A stretch of DNA of 64,000 bases from Mansonella perstans (Eukaryota; Nematoda; Chromadorea; Rhabditida; Onchocercidae): contig JBAMDO010000053.1 in NCBI GenBank assembly GCA_037074765.1, positions 62,001 through 126,000 on the forward strand. Reading direction: 5' to 3'. The position numbers were made by a program, and so were the translations under genes. Under the pieces are notes generated by a model that had not been told where the DNA came from, did no database searches, and worked only from the letters and a program-made list of their open reading frames with translations. Shown one piece after another: positions 13,801 to 26,276 of the stretch. Each line of letters starts with the position of its first letter. Position 1 is the first letter of the stretch.

Positions 13801-16800
13801 CTTTACAAATACGTGATAAGATGACACGATCATTAACTTCAGCTTCTTTAGCTGTTAGTTTCATCATTCTTGTGATAATAGAGTAGGAAATATTTATCAG
13901 TAAGATTATTGTATGATAATGTAGTAGCAATCTTCATGATATAATTTACTGGAAACAAAATATCAGTTTCAAAATCTTAGTTCTAATTTGAAGAAAAAGT
14001 ACTCGTTGGAAGTTTTCCAGACTCACATAACAGATGCACCAATGTATTGGCGAATAGATCGTGTAGTTAGCATCGATATTGCACATCTTGCAATACAACT
14101 GTTGAAAAATCTGAGGTAATTGTGAAACATCAATCGATGATTGTGGTTTGTAAGTTGAAAAATTCATCTCAAAGATCGAAAATCTTATAATATCATATCA
14201 GTGCTACAATTTCATCTCATAATATAATGCCAATACTGCAATTTCATTTTTAATTTAATTTATCATAAAATTATTGGATAAGAGCTTTGGATATTCGCGA
14301 ATAACTTGTCATTTGATTGGATAGCATGTTTAAAATTCGGTATTTTTTCTTTTCCATTTTAACTTAAATATTATAAAGAATTTTTCATTTATTTAGTGAG
14401 GGTTTGCTGAATGAATACTGGACAATTCCTGTTCGTACAGAAATAGCAAATGAGATTATGAATTTAACGTCGCTTAATATCATCACTCATTCATACGATA
14501 TCGATCGCGTGGTGAGAACAGCAACGGAAGAAACTGTAACAGATGAACCAAATAGCTCAGATGTTTCCGAATTAAATTCCAATAATTATCGGTCAGCTAT
14601 GCTAAAGAGTGGAAAATTCTGGCTTGCTATAGCTGCATTATCTTTGCTAAAAGATAGCCAATGGTTGGAATTATCACCAATATGGCAAAGTTTACAAGTT
14701 AGCATCTTACCTTATTTGTATTTATACTGCACGTTAAGAAATAATGAAAACGGATTGTTTACCGTATTTTTTGAAAAAAAAAGTGCTATCCGAAAATTAG
14801 ATAAAAGTACGTCAACAGGACATATAAGCCACATTCACTTTCTCATTTAATATAATTTTCGTTGGATTTATCAGAAGTAGAATTTTTATGATTAATGAAT
14901 CTATCAGAACTGCAATTTTTCGATTATTCAAATGTAACATGATCATTCAACATGAACTATACGTAAATCTTAAACTTACACATGATATGGACTGTATGAT
15001 AAGAAATCTAGTAATTTTAATTAAACTAAATCATTTCATCCAATGCATTTCTGTACATAATAACATAAAATAAATTCTTTTTGTTAGCTGCGAATCAATT
15101 ATGATTATTTATCTCTTGAAAATATTTTTGAATTATCTTTTCATCCAATTAAAAAAAAATTTTTTTTTTTTTTTTTTTGCAGAATAACAAAGGAAATTTA
15201 TCGAGAACGTTATGTAATAATCATGATGATGGCCGTACATTAGCTAACATATACTGCGAAATTTGTCAATGCTCATTATGTCGCGAATGTTTCTCTGTGC
15301 TTCATTTAAATAAACGAAAACGGTAAAATGAATAAATCATTCACTGATAGTATTTATTTTTTTTAAAAAAAAATTATTTTTGACTTAATTTAATTAAATT
15401 TCACAACTTTTACTCATGTATAAAAATTTTTAGTAGTCATGCTGTACAATATCTTAGTGTAGCAAATGATTGCCCACAAGTTGAAGTACATGAAGGTTCT
15501 ACTCGTTTACGCTTACCTTATATTTTGGTATGCTTTTTACTTCTTTTTTTCTTAAATTTCATTTTTTTTTTTTTTTTTGCTCATTAAAATTGGATTTTTT
15601 TTTTTGAAAAGATATGATTAGTTATTTTCATAATTAACAATCTTGTTATGAACTCATGCCATTTATCCTGAAGATTAAATGATTGTATTTTACTTCATTA
15701 GGCTTTTTTTTGTTTGAATTTTTAAATTTAATTTTTTCTCCCTATTTAAAATCTAATTTTAATTATATAGGTTTGATGAAATCTTTTTGAAACATTGTTT
15801 TTTAAAATGATAGCAAAATATATTTTTGATTCGATAATTCAAACTGTTATTGTTTAAGATATAATTTATATTTTTTCGAAGCATATCTTTTTATCAAATT
15901 TTTTTTCCTTTAACCCTACTCATGCATGATTAACATCAATGAATATGTTTGTAAATTCACAGATATTGTTTAATCCATCTACTCTAAATGGAATGGTAGA
16001 ATTTAATCAAAGCATTATTCGTGAAAATATATCCTCAACGACTTACAATCGAATTTCCGGTAAACAGTTTTTCGTTTGTTTTTATTTCTTTTTTTTATCA
16101 TAAAGTTTTCTGACATTTTAGGTCTTTTTTCCTTCACATGGCTAAATATATGTCCAGAAAAACTTTGTTTAAAAATTAAAGATTTTTCAAGTTAGTTGTT
16201 TGCAACTAAGTTTAACTTTTCAACTGTTTTCAATTAGTTAGTTTTCTTTAAGAGCTTTTTCTGTTCTCAGACAATAAAATGTAAAGATTAAAACTACCAG
16301 AATTCAATATTCCTACACATGTTATGTTTTGCAGTAATTTTAAATTAATAATTTTATGAAACTTTTGTTTTAGAAATGTCAAATCCTGCTGAAATAGGTG
16401 AGAACTATACTTGCCGTTTCTGTGCTGCTCCACTACGTCCAGATCAGGTTTTTTTTTTTCTTTCATAGAAAAAAATTAGATTTTCCACAAAAAGTATTAT
16501 TTCTATGTCGACTAAAATAGTCTGGAATATTATCGGTAATTTCAAGAGTTTTTAGATTAAACTACTTGAAGTATTCGATTTTCTGAATACTAGAAACTGC
16601 CTGCTTTTTTGTTTTGCTATTGCTTTTCTAAGTGTTGAATATTTTTACTTCTGCATTTACAAAAAATACAGTGGAAAAAGCATTTGTTAATTGCCATACG
16701 GGTTATTCGGAAATAACGATCTCTTTAGTGTAACTTGAAGCTTGTTACCAAAAGTGATGCGTCTTTTTCTACGTTTTTTTTTTTTGGATTCAGAATGCTT

Positions 16801-18855
16801 TACTCCAAAGTATTTTTTCAGCTGATCGATGGTTTGTGTAATTATGATGAGTGTCGTCATTTTGCAACATTTGCTTGTCAACGACAACTCTCATGTGGTC
16901 ATATCTGTGGTGGTATACTTGATGAAGAAATATGCTTACCTTGTATGCAGTGCAAGAAACCAGGTAGAAGTAATAAATGTGTTTTATCGATTAACAACTT
17001 TCATTTCAGTTTTAATTTAAACCATATTCTATCTTCTGCTCCCTCTACAAAACTTTCAGATGTAAAGCAAGATGCAGATGATTTATGCGTAATATGTTTT
17101 ACGGATCGTTTGGGTGGTGCACCTTGTATTAAACTGGCCTGCAATCATGTTTTCCATTATCGTTGTGTACGAACTGTGCTTGAGAAGCGTTGGAATGGGC
17201 CACGGATTGTTTTCCGTTTTATGCAATGTCCATTGTGCAAGGAACAAGTTAGTCCAATCTTTATAACTTATTTTCCTGTCTAGGTTAGATAGACTTGAGT
17301 GATTTTCCTGAATTATGTGGTAGTTTTTTCATGGAAATCAATTTTGGGAAGGAGACAAGAGGTCATCATGAGTGTTTTTTTGGGTTCTGGCTATTCACGG
17401 TTTCTTTTGATTTGTAATTTAGTTAGTGAGATCTAAATGGTGTAGGTGGTATCAGGTACTGGATGATTTGTATCACTTATCACATAAGATCATTTTCATA
17501 TCTTTTAGATGTAATTTTTTTCAATTTTCAGATTGATCATCCATCAGTAACAGATTTGTTACTACCATTAAAAGATTTATACAATGAAGTATTAAATAAG
17601 GCACGTTTAAGGCTTGAATATGATGGATTTTCGCAGGCTCATGCGACTACCTCTGAGTGCAGGCAATTTTTTTTACTTTCCGTTGTTTCTAACAATTAAT
17701 ACTGTGAGGCGAAAAAGACAGAAATTTATCTGGCTGTTGAGCATCCATCGAGGTTAAGTGCTTATACAACAGTCATCAGACATTTAAAAGATCAACTGTT
17801 TAGGCCTTCTATTTTGGACTGCATAATGTTAGTCATTGCAAATGCCTCAGTAAGTTTTTCTCTCGAAATCTTTGAAGATTCGGAGAAATTTTGCACCATT
17901 TTTTGACATTAGCAAGTAGTTGTCATTTTGGTGCCATTGTTAAGTTCTAATTGTTCAAATGTCATGAAATTAAAAGTTAAATAACATTTACTAATTTTGG
18001 AAAATATTTTTGAGATTTACTTGACAATATTTATTAAGCAGATAATCTTTTTCAGTGATTTTTACAAGAATCCGGATGAATATGCAATGGAACGATACAT
18101 GTATGTGCTATGTTTTAAATGTGGAAAGGCTTATTTTGGTGGTGAAAGTCGTTGTCAGCAGGTTAGTTTTGTTGATGGAATTAAATTTAATCTGAAATTT
18201 AAAATTTTTTTGCTATTTCTGTTCTTTTCTAATTTCATTCTATTCATTCATACATTTGTTTAGAAAATTTCTTCAACTTTTTTAACTGGCAAGATTTGTT
18301 TTTGCAATTAAATTAAATTGAAAAAAGTGATTATTTAAGGAATTAGATAATTCGCAATATAATCCTGAGGAATTGATCTGTGGCGGTTGTTCGGATATTG
18401 TGGGTGCTCAAATTTGTGGACGTCACGGAGTAGACTTTCTCGAATTTAAGTGTCGTTTTTGTTGCTCAGTTGCTGTTTATTTCTGGTCAGTTATTACAAA
18501 TTAATTGCTTGAAAATTCAAATTTAAATATCACTCAAGTTTAATTGCATATTGCGCTGTTTGGGAAAAAAATAGTAAATTTGTAAAACTCCCATCGATTG
18601 CTGTTCATTTGATTTGTCGTGAAATTATTCGATCGTTTTCCTTTCAGTTTTGGTACTACTCATTTTTGTACGGCATGTCATGATGATTTCCAACGATTGA
18701 TTAGTTTACCGAAGAAACTTTTACCTAATTGTCCAGTTGGTCCGAAAGGAGTACAGCTAGATGGAAGTGAATGTCCATTAAAAGTACAACATCCACCAAC
18801 AGGTGAAGAATTCCCACTTGGTTGCGGGGTATGCCGAAATATCAATACATTTTGA
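1..18855 (+). CDS. rpm-1: PHR-family RING-Cys-relay E3 ubiquitin ligase (RPM-1 / MYCBP2 / Highwire), 5'-truncated by the window
   Basis: This is the C-terminal part of a giant ubiquitin ligase that restrains synapse and axon growth signalling in animals. About 50 exons can be threaded in frame. Order seen: PHR-domain remnant (3-1339); a conserved region with VESTHPY (2410-3370); a filamin-like stretch (4403-5175); a zinc finger with HMRMAHPGC (7860-8213); the HRPVLAF block (about 10150); a DOC domain with [23 protein letters not shown] (11541-12264, shown in pieces: [16 protein letters not shown]); further Cys-rich segments (15182-16964); RING-H2 (17060-17247); and the tandem-cysteine domain ending [11 protein letters not shown] and a stop at 18853-18855. 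The RCC1-like N-terminus lies outside the window. The exon near 1888-2003 is uncertain: the reading frame passes through the presumed donor, so the exact junctions there need transcripts. Family identity is very secure. Confidence 0.96.
240..283. repeat. (TCA/TTA)n microsatellite
   Basis: Imperfect trinucleotide run of TCA with TTA interruptions inside the first rpm-1 intron of the window. Read on the minus strand it gives a Met-rich open frame that is not a gene. Confidence 0.9.
292..378. repeat. Intronic direct repeat, copy 1
   Basis: T-rich segment in the 3' part of the first rpm-1 intron of the window, sharing TTTCTACCAAATTCA, AACTAATAATT, TGCTGT and CAGTAAATTTCATTTT in the same order with copy 2 in the next intron (687-781). 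It lies next to a (TCA)n tract at 240-283. Confidence 0.75.
687..781. repeat. Intronic direct repeat, copy 2
   Basis: Second copy of the segment at 292-378, with a small insertion after AACTAATAATT and a handful of substitutions. It lies inside the following rpm-1 intron, so the two copies flank exon 392-590. Confidence 0.75.
7787..7813. repeat. A27 homopolymer in an rpm-1 intron
   Basis: Uninterrupted run of 27 A residues just upstream of the zinc-finger exon. Similar tracts occur at 44837-44862 and 51025-51051 in introns of the cotransporter gene. Confidence 0.9.
7860..8213 (+). other. rpm-1: Conserved Cys/His zinc-binding module of rpm-1
   Basis: Two exons (7860-8056 and 8150-8213) encode a CxxC pair (LCELCEEWH), then HMRMAHPGC, a glycine-rich [11 protein letters not shown] and [11 protein letters not shown], and a closing WYLMCASC pair. 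The same order of motifs occurs in the vertebrate orthologue. The spacing of cysteines and histidines supports zinc binding. The Trp codon of WYLMC is split by the 93-nt intron. Confidence 0.8.
11541..12264 (+). other. rpm-1: DOC (APC10-like) domain exons of rpm-1
   Basis: Exons 11541-11668, 11919-12099 and 12173-12264 encode the DOC-like beta jelly roll found near the C-terminus of PHR ligases. [20 protein letters not shown] and a following RYVTVHCD strand match the APC10/DOC pattern of an ASS...DGS..T.W..G core followed by a hydrophobic strand. In this family the DOC region helps assemble the ligase with partners; no partner can be read from the DNA. Confidence 0.8.
13126..13217. repeat. 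Foldback (terminal inverted repeat) element in an rpm-1 intron
   Basis: Sixteen-base arms AGTAAGTGTCTGAGGA (13126-13141) and TCCTCAGATACTTACT (13202-13217) are inverted copies with one mismatch, enclosing about 60 bp. The size and shape resemble a very small MITE-like element, but no target-site duplication is evident. Confidence 0.6.
17060..18855 (+). other. rpm-1: RING-Cys-relay catalytic module of rpm-1 (RING-H2, mediator loop, tandem-cysteine domain)
   Basis: Exon 17060-17247 carries a RING-H2 (CVIC ... CNHVFHYRC ... CPLC). Later exons (18056-18161, 18341-18485, 18648-18855) carry the tandem-cysteine domain. In human MYCBP2 ubiquitin passes from an upstream relay cysteine (in GEARC) to a downstream esterification cysteine (before FGTTHF) and then to a threonine or serine. 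Both cysteines are present here: GGESRC (codon 18153-18155) and YFC-FGTTHFC (codon 18484-18485 plus 18648). The histidine and phenylalanines of the active site (FGTTHF, ACHDDF) are also conserved. The module therefore looks catalytically intact. Confidence 0.88.
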
Positions 18856-19352
18856 ATCAATTAATAAGTTTCACGATATTTTCGTCGTTTGCTAGATTTT
18901 TTACTCACATTCACATTTTCTTTTTTTTTAGTTGTTATTTATCACCTTTTAATTTTAATTTATTGTTGTTGAATTAATGCTTGCTAATTCTTGTTGAAAG
19001 CTAAAGATACTGAGAAGTTCTCTAATGCTTGGTTGATAGAGGATTAGCATTAATACTGATCGAGGAAAACTTCTTTAACTTTGCCTGCTTGTTTAGCAAT
19101 TTTTTTTTCTTGCAGTGGAAATTTGTAAATATTTGAAATTTACATCATCGTTTATTACTGTATGCATTGTATGCATTATGTATGCGAAATTTTTTTATTG
19201 ATATATGCATTATCAAAATTTTGAAATACTTGTAAGGATAACTTTACGATTTGTTTGTCTTGAAAATGCTGAATTTATTGTGTATCTCAAATATTTTATT
19301 GAACGACTATATATGGTTTTATTAATATTCACGCATAGTCTAAATTTTTGTG

Positions 19353-19404
19353 CTAGATAATAACAAAAATTTCAGGTACTAGATAATAACAAAAATTTCA
19401 AGGA
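19353..19404. repeat. 26-bp tandem duplication
   Basis: Two adjacent copies of a unit beginning CTAGATAATAACAAAAATTT, near-identical except at the last few bases. Non-coding. Confidence 0.85.
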
Positions 19405-20380
19405 ACTTTGTAATACTTTGATATCATGATATGAACACTGAAGTCAAAAAATTGTAGCAAAACTTATGAGTAAAAGTTACGATTAGGACAAAGACTAAAG
19501 TCATGATGATCGTCCGAAGTTTTTATCTAGTAGACGGGTAAATTTGATTTCTTTGTGATAGATTTTGGATCATTTAAAGTACAATTGTTGAAAATTGCTT
19601 GCTTGTAAAAATTGTCAAATTTCATTCATCAAGTTTGATCTCTCCTATATCATTCCGATAATTCTTATCATTCCTTGGGTTGTGTGATAAATTGTTTGTT
19701 ATTTTGTTTATTCTTCATAACTATTGAACCTTTCATCGCTTTTTTTGAAATTCTCCTTCGGAGATGTTTTGTTTTAGATTTAATTTTTATTGTTTTTTGA
19801 AGATTTTTTTTTTAATTTTTTTTTCCTTGCTATTGTAGTCTTTGTTTTTTAAGTCTTACAAAAAAAAGGGGCAGAAAGATTTTTTTTTTGTGGAAATTTA
19901 TGTAAATCTCAATTATTTCAAATAATATATGAGTATAATAGCATTGTTGAAAAATAAAAATAAATTTAATAGCAAAAATTTCTTGTGCTACGAAAAGCCA
20001 ATGTAAGATAACTGATTGTTTTCATAGATTTGCTATTATCTTGTGTTTCTTGGAAGATATTGAGAGTTGAATACACTTGTTTCTTCTTGTTATTGTAATT
20101 TTATTTAAAAATATATTAATTAGTGATCAAAAATTTAAGATCGTCCAAATTCTGTGGAATATGATTAAAAAATTCCATGATAATTACTGTCAGATAGTTC
20201 AGGTTCTCAAATGCGAGTAATTAAATGATAGTTAAGGCGATATTTGCGACAAATGTTGCATTTCCGGTTGGAGCATGACTTTAGAAAGAAAAGCAGGCAA
20301 ATTCGAATTACCGATAATTAAGTGATCAATTATTAATTAAACGAGAATATTCTTTTATTAATGATGTTCATGTGAGCATC

Positions 20381-20476
20381 ATGGAATTCATTATACGGAA
20401 TTTCGATAATCCTGATCAAATTAACTATACTTCAATTTCCGATCGTTTTTTTCTACCAGTTAAATCTTTTTATGAG
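20381..20476 (+). CDS. Weak candidate initial coding exon, unknown product
   Basis: An ATG opens 32 codons (MEFIIRNFDNPD... ending PVKSFYE) that stop exactly at a good GTATGT donor. The composition is less skewed than the chance frames around it. Possible later exons are a short frame reading DSQIAKFLITGGALDIK ending at a GTATTT donor (to 21294) and a TTTGCAG acceptor at 22023 followed by VVEQID and a stop. The first junction does not match in phase (phase 0 into phase 1), so either an exon is missing or the model is wrong. No family recognised. Confidence 0.18.
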
Positions 20477-23291
20477 GTATGTGTTTATATGATCTTTTTT
20501 AATTAGTAAATATGAAATTCAAATGATATGAATTAACGTAGTTAATTAGAGAAAGCTGAAGCATGTTCGCATTATCTAATTAATGAGAATATTAGATGGA
20601 ATATTTTTTTAAAATTAATGCGTGTTGAAATTTTAGACGACTAAATTAATATAGATTTAAAAATTTACGTAATCGGCTATGCTAAGTTATTCAAGCAGTC
20701 CTTATTAATATCACTGTCCTTTCTATAAAAAATGTTTTTTTTTTCAACACAACTTGTTTTTTATTATTCCAATCCTGTTTTAGAAATCTCTGGATGTTCA
20801 ACCTCTCTTTTTCCTTCGTTTTATTTTATGAATTTTGTTTGCGAAATTAAAGGAAAGAAAGCTATATTTATCCTAGAGTCAAAATTTTATAGATTTTGAA
20901 ATGTTTTAAAGAATTTCAAATTTCTGAAATTCCAATCTTAGAACATATTTGCCTTAAAATATATTTCTGGAGCAATTTGTTTAAAAGTTCGTAGAGATAA
21001 AGTTTTTATGAAAAGCTATTGAAAGAGTTTTTTTTTTTAAATTTCAGAGCTGCAATTAAATTGAATATGACATGCGTGAATATTGAATGCTTTTTCCTAA
21101 AAAATTCTAATTCTATTTTAACGAATTCGATAAACTTGTCACTACGAAATGAAATTTTTTTTTTTGTATAAAATTTATTAACCGTAAAAAATTCAACCAT
21201 CATCTGCTTTTTGTGATACATTTATTTGTCTTAGATTTCGCAGATTCTCAAATTGCAAAATTTCTGATCACAGGTGGTGCTTTGGACATAAAGGTATTTT
21301 ATTTAAATTTTTTATTACCTTCTATTTAATCACTGACAGCTTGGTGAAATTGCATGAATTTTTAAATGCTCATTTAAATTATACAGATGTTTGCTTTTAT
21401 CAGTTAAATGAATAAGTGAAGTGAACATTTCCCTTTATTAGCATCAAATATGCTTATAATGCTATCAGACAAATTCTAATTTCAGTTCATGGCTTTAATC
21501 TTGAAAAAGGAAACTTTAACAATTATAATTGCCAACAATTATAATCCTTCCCATGAGCATGAGATTATTATTGATTTTTTCGCTTTCGCACTTTTTCATT
21601 TTTTTCTAAGAAGTTAGCAGTTAGCAAGAAAAACTATATATATGTATATAAATATAAATTTTATATAATTTTATATATAAATAAAAAAATTTTGAAAAAA
21701 AAAATTGCAAAGTAAATAGTAAATAAAAAAATACTGGAAGTGAAAGCTAAAAATTATAACAATACCAAAGAAAAATTTACAAGTGAAATAATCCTACTGC
21801 ATACACTAATTATACTTCCTATTAAATATATTAATTAATTACCTTGATCAATTTTTTATTTGTTTATTTGAGATTAAAACAGTTGTTTCAAATGTTTTTA
21901 TGATTGCTGAAATTGATAATTTTACATATTTTCTATCAGTACTAATTACTAACTGATTAAGAAAGCGAAATTGTAAGACGAATTAAAATATTTTTGTTTT
22001 TGTTTTTTTTTTTCTCTTTGCAGGTTGTTGAACAAATAGATTAATGTGTTGTGGAGAAATATGCCAAAGATAGATCATTCAGACTGATATGTTATCAGAT
22101 GTTAATCAAAGTAAGGTAAAGTTATTCTTGTTTCTTACAAAAGTACTTTTGCATTAAAAAAATCAAAGTATTTCTTTTTTAACGATCATTTTCTTGTTTA
22201 AACGATAACGTTGTAAAAGTTTTTAGTTATCCAAATGTTTACATTTTTGTCGTATTTTAATTTCATTACTGCATTTTAAATAATGATTGCAGTAATTTAC
22301 TACTTTTTCCTTCTTTCTTTTTTTTATACAATTCCTTTTTCTAAATTGCAGCAAATTTATTTTTGTTAAAATTATCTAATTACACTTACAAACTAGATTA
22401 TTGTAAGGTAGTTAACATAATTATAAACACAATTACAGTCAAAGTTATTTTTCTTATGCAAACCTGGTTACATTCATTTGGTAGTGATCCAAGAATTTTT
22501 CTTTTGACAGAAAAATATCATATAATTGTTTCGTGTAATCTTTCTGTTTTCATTGATCGGAAATTTCCTTCAGGATCAATTCTGCATTTCTGTTATTCGT
22601 TGCCAAATTTCATTGATAAAAATATGAGTTTTTGTTGAACTAAAGAGTATGCCAACTAAATTGGAATAAGTCATGAACTGTACTGATGATAGATTTAGCC
22701 AAATAATTGCGAGAAATCTTAACAGATTATAAGAAAAGTGAAATATTTTGTTGAAAAATATAAATAATTGCACCGCAATTCTTCTCATATTTAAGCTAAT
22801 GTTTAAAAAAATTTTGTTTTTCAAATAAATTGATTAATAAAAATGTTGAAAAATTTTGTCAGAAAATAAAATTTGAGCAAAAAAATTGAAGTAATAGGTA
22901 ATTATAGTGGAAAGAACAAGAATTATTCGATATTAATTTTTGATATATAAGGCGATACTGTGGCCAATTGTAGTATTTTTGATAATTAACGAATGAATTT
23001 ACTGCATTTTAATTCGATTTTATTTTAGTTATAATTATTAATTTATGGATAATTTCTTATTAATGAGTAAATTAGCAATGATTGAAGTGTGAGAAATCTA
23101 TTTTGTCGTCATTAATCATTAACTTTCTTCTTTTGTTATAACTAAAGCATATAAGACTTGCTACTTGGATATCCATTAATAATTAACCAATGGATATATA
23201 AGATAAATCAACTAAGAAAAAGAGAGGCTTAGGCTACAAATGTATTAAAGATAGATTTAATTACAATTAAAGATTAAATTATGTTCTCATA

Positions 23292-23326
23292 ATCGATCAA
23301 TCGATCGATCGATCAATTGATCGATC
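23292..23326. repeat. ATCG/GATC tandem repeat containing a 20-bp palindrome
   Basis: A run of overlapping ATCG units. Positions 23307-23326 form a perfect 20-bp palindrome centred on CAATTG. It stands out against the surrounding AT-rich DNA. Confidence 0.85.
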
Positions 23327-24602
23327 TTTTGGTTTGGCTTTTTCGAAAATTCGAAATATTTTTCGAAATAGAATAATAACGAAATTAGTAGAATAGAAAG
23401 GATTGAAAAGAGCCTATTTATAGATAAAATAAGCCAGAAGGATTTATGAGCAAAGAGGAGAGAATGAGAGGAAAAGTTATATCAATAAAGTTATCTGCAA
23501 AGCAAACGACAAGATCATTTAATGTGATAGATACACAAGTGGTAGCAGCTGTCTAGAAGAAATTTATTGGTAATGGAAATTGAAAAGGGGTCATTTTGGT
23601 CTATCTTTTCCTTTTTTTTTTTTCTCCTTCGACCTTTACCCTTAAAAGTTTTTTTTTTACCATTCGACACCTGTTCATTTTAAACAATTCTCTCTTTTAC
23701 TTATTCTATCGCTCTTTCAAATTGTTCAAATTTTCATAAATTTTTCTTTTTCTTTATACTAAAAGAATTCAATCTTTCTCTTTGTTTCCTTTTCTCTTGC
23801 TTTCATCATATATTTCATTCTTTCTTCTTCTATACTTCCCCCATTATTACATTATTATCCATAAAGTTCTCTGCTCTCCCTCATTTTGCAAAAGTTTATT
23901 TAAAAAAAAAAAAAAAGTAAAATGAGCCAAAAAAAAAAGACTTGAATAATTATTTTCCAAATTTGTTTACATTTGATCATTCGATCAAGCAATTTTCTCA
24001 CGTCAATAAACATTAAAAGAATCATATATTATTTTTTGTTACTTCAAATATTTCTTTTCATTTTATGTTCAAAGATTTATTTTAATTATTTGCCCTTTCA
24101 GTTCCAAACTGTTTGTTTGAATTGATTTAGATTATTTAATTCAACAATTTCAACTAAATTTTCACCATTTTTTCTTTTTGCTTACTTTTATTATTTCGAG
24201 CGTATAATTGTTAATTAATTAATCTTCTATTTACATTTGTGTTATTCTTATTTTAAACTTTTCAGACTTCTATAGTTTAAGTTAAACAAACGTCTAAACA
24301 AACGATAGCAACTATAGCAACCACTTGCTATTAATTCAGATAATTTTATTTTAATAGCTATTTCTTTTTAAAAAATAAATTTTCAACATAAATTTTAAAT
24401 TTAACAAACAAGAAGTACCTCATTCGGGTTTTCTTTTTTTTTTTTTTTTTTTTTTGATGAAAGGAAGGATAGTCTGTGAGATTGTATCTAAATCAAAACA
24501 GAACTATTTTGGTAACACTTGTTTATTGCTAGCGAATCATTGCTTTTGTATTCGTAGTACAATAAAAAGATCGCGAAATAGATCGACAATGATTGAACAG
24601 AT

Positions 24603-24616
24603 TGAACGATCGTTCA
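24603..24616. repeat. 14-bp palindrome with GAACGATCGTTC core
   Basis: TGAACGATCGTTCA is a perfect palindrome. The 12-bp core recurs at 41724-41737 inside the cotransporter gene, in a different flanking context. Confidence 0.8.
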
Positions 24617-26200
24617 TCTCCGGCATTCAGTCATATTTCAGTCAGAAAAGTACTAGTTTATAAATAAATAAATTTATAAACTCGCCAAATGGACAAGAAT
24701 ACATCTACCTCACACATTACTGTGTCAAATATATTCCAAATGATGGATGAAAATTGAAACTGCAAAATTCTTTCATATATGATCGTTAATCTAGATAATC
24801 ATTTTTTTGCACTTTGTCAAAATAATATTGTGTTGATTATTTGTAAACAATTTAGATGAATAATTTACATTCTTTCTTCTTCCTCTTTGTTTTCATTTTA
24901 TAATATTTCATTTAGCAAAGCATTTCGATAAATTGAATTAGTGGCATGTTAAAAATATAAAGAGGGACGCAAGCATAGCTAGAAAGAGACCTTTCCGGAA
25001 TAAATTTGATTATTTATTTATGATTGGGAAGAAATCTTTCTAAATATATTCAAATAAATTTATGGTTTATGCTTGAATGATTTCATGATTATTTGATCGA
25101 ATGATACTAACAAAATTACAATCTAAAAATTTTCAACTTCTATTATCATTAAAACAATGAGCATATTTGAAAATTGTTTCTGCCAAAATCAGGAAGTTCA
25201 ATCAAAATTCTCGTCAGGATCTTAATCTCACTCATTATGCGGTTACTATTGTACAGAATTTGTTTTAGGTATCTTCCGCAAATATTTCATTTATGATTCA
25301 TTCAAGTTTTATTTTTAGAAGAAAATTTTTTATAAAATTCTCAAAAAGAAAAAATTTTTCAAACTCAGTATGTCTAAAAGAAATTATGGTCGTTTCTGGA
25401 CTTCATTACAGGATGAACATCAGTAATAAATAGAAATGTCAACTATTAATTTAAAAAAAAGAACAAAAGTTCCTCTGTAATTATTTATCGCTGACTTTAA
25501 AGTTGATTTGCCCTTTTCTTGTAAAACATTTTAATTTGATTTAAAAATTTTTCATTTCTTTTTGAATAAGTTTAACAAAAAATTTCAAATCATTTTTCAG
25601 ATTTAACTTCCTAAAAGTTGCTATAATTTGCATGTGAAGTATGTATTTATTGAAAAGCATAGATTCACTGTGCATATCCCATGATGACGCAAATATACTA
25701 AAAATTGCGGACATTAATCTTTCAAGAGGAATTATTTCATCTCTTAGCATCTTTGAACGTCCCAAGAGAAAGTTCTTAAATTCGCTACCAGTAATTCAGA
25801 CACTTAACTAATACAAGCAACGATTAATATACATGTACTTAGATTCACTTGACTAAACATAAAACATATTATGAAGTCGCTTTCTCATTTTATTTAATAT
25901 TATCGTTACTACATATACACATATACCACACATCCAAGTACAAAATATATTAATTTGAAAACATTTTTAAAATCTGTTCACTTTTATTTAAAAGTTAATT
26001 TTCTGAAAGTTTTTTTTTGTCTATAAAATATTATAAATCTAAGTATGAATTATGTTAGATGAATAATTATTGCTCTTAACTTCAGAAAAAAACGGTCAAT
26101 TGCGCTACAATGAAATTTCGTTTAATTTACTGTTTTTTTTTTTTTTTTTTTCTATACAGCTGTTATTATGTATACGGAGACATGAGCAAAAGCTTTTTAA

Positions 26201-26276
26201 CTAATTAATTGCATTCTATTATTTTAATTTAAGCTTCTAATTAATTAATTGCATTCTATTATTTTAGCTTAAAGCT
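26201..26276. repeat. 36/40-bp tandem duplication
   Basis: Unit starting CTAATTAATTGCATTCTATT at 26201 is repeated at 26237 with an extra TTAA inserted and a rearranged end. Non-coding. Confidence 0.8.

Noticed and set aside
17706..17851. A 47-codon open stretch ([14 protein letters not shown]...) between an AG and a consensus GTAAGT donor inside an rpm-1 intron
   Set aside because: The upstream exon ends in phase 2 with either donor, and that phase puts a stop in this stretch. The flanking exons join well without it and the family has no extra sequence here.
25541..25765. 75-codon minus-strand frame beginning MGRSKMLRDE
   Set aside because: The peptide looks somewhat protein-like, but there are no splice-consistent neighbours and no recognisable family. 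It is too weak to call.
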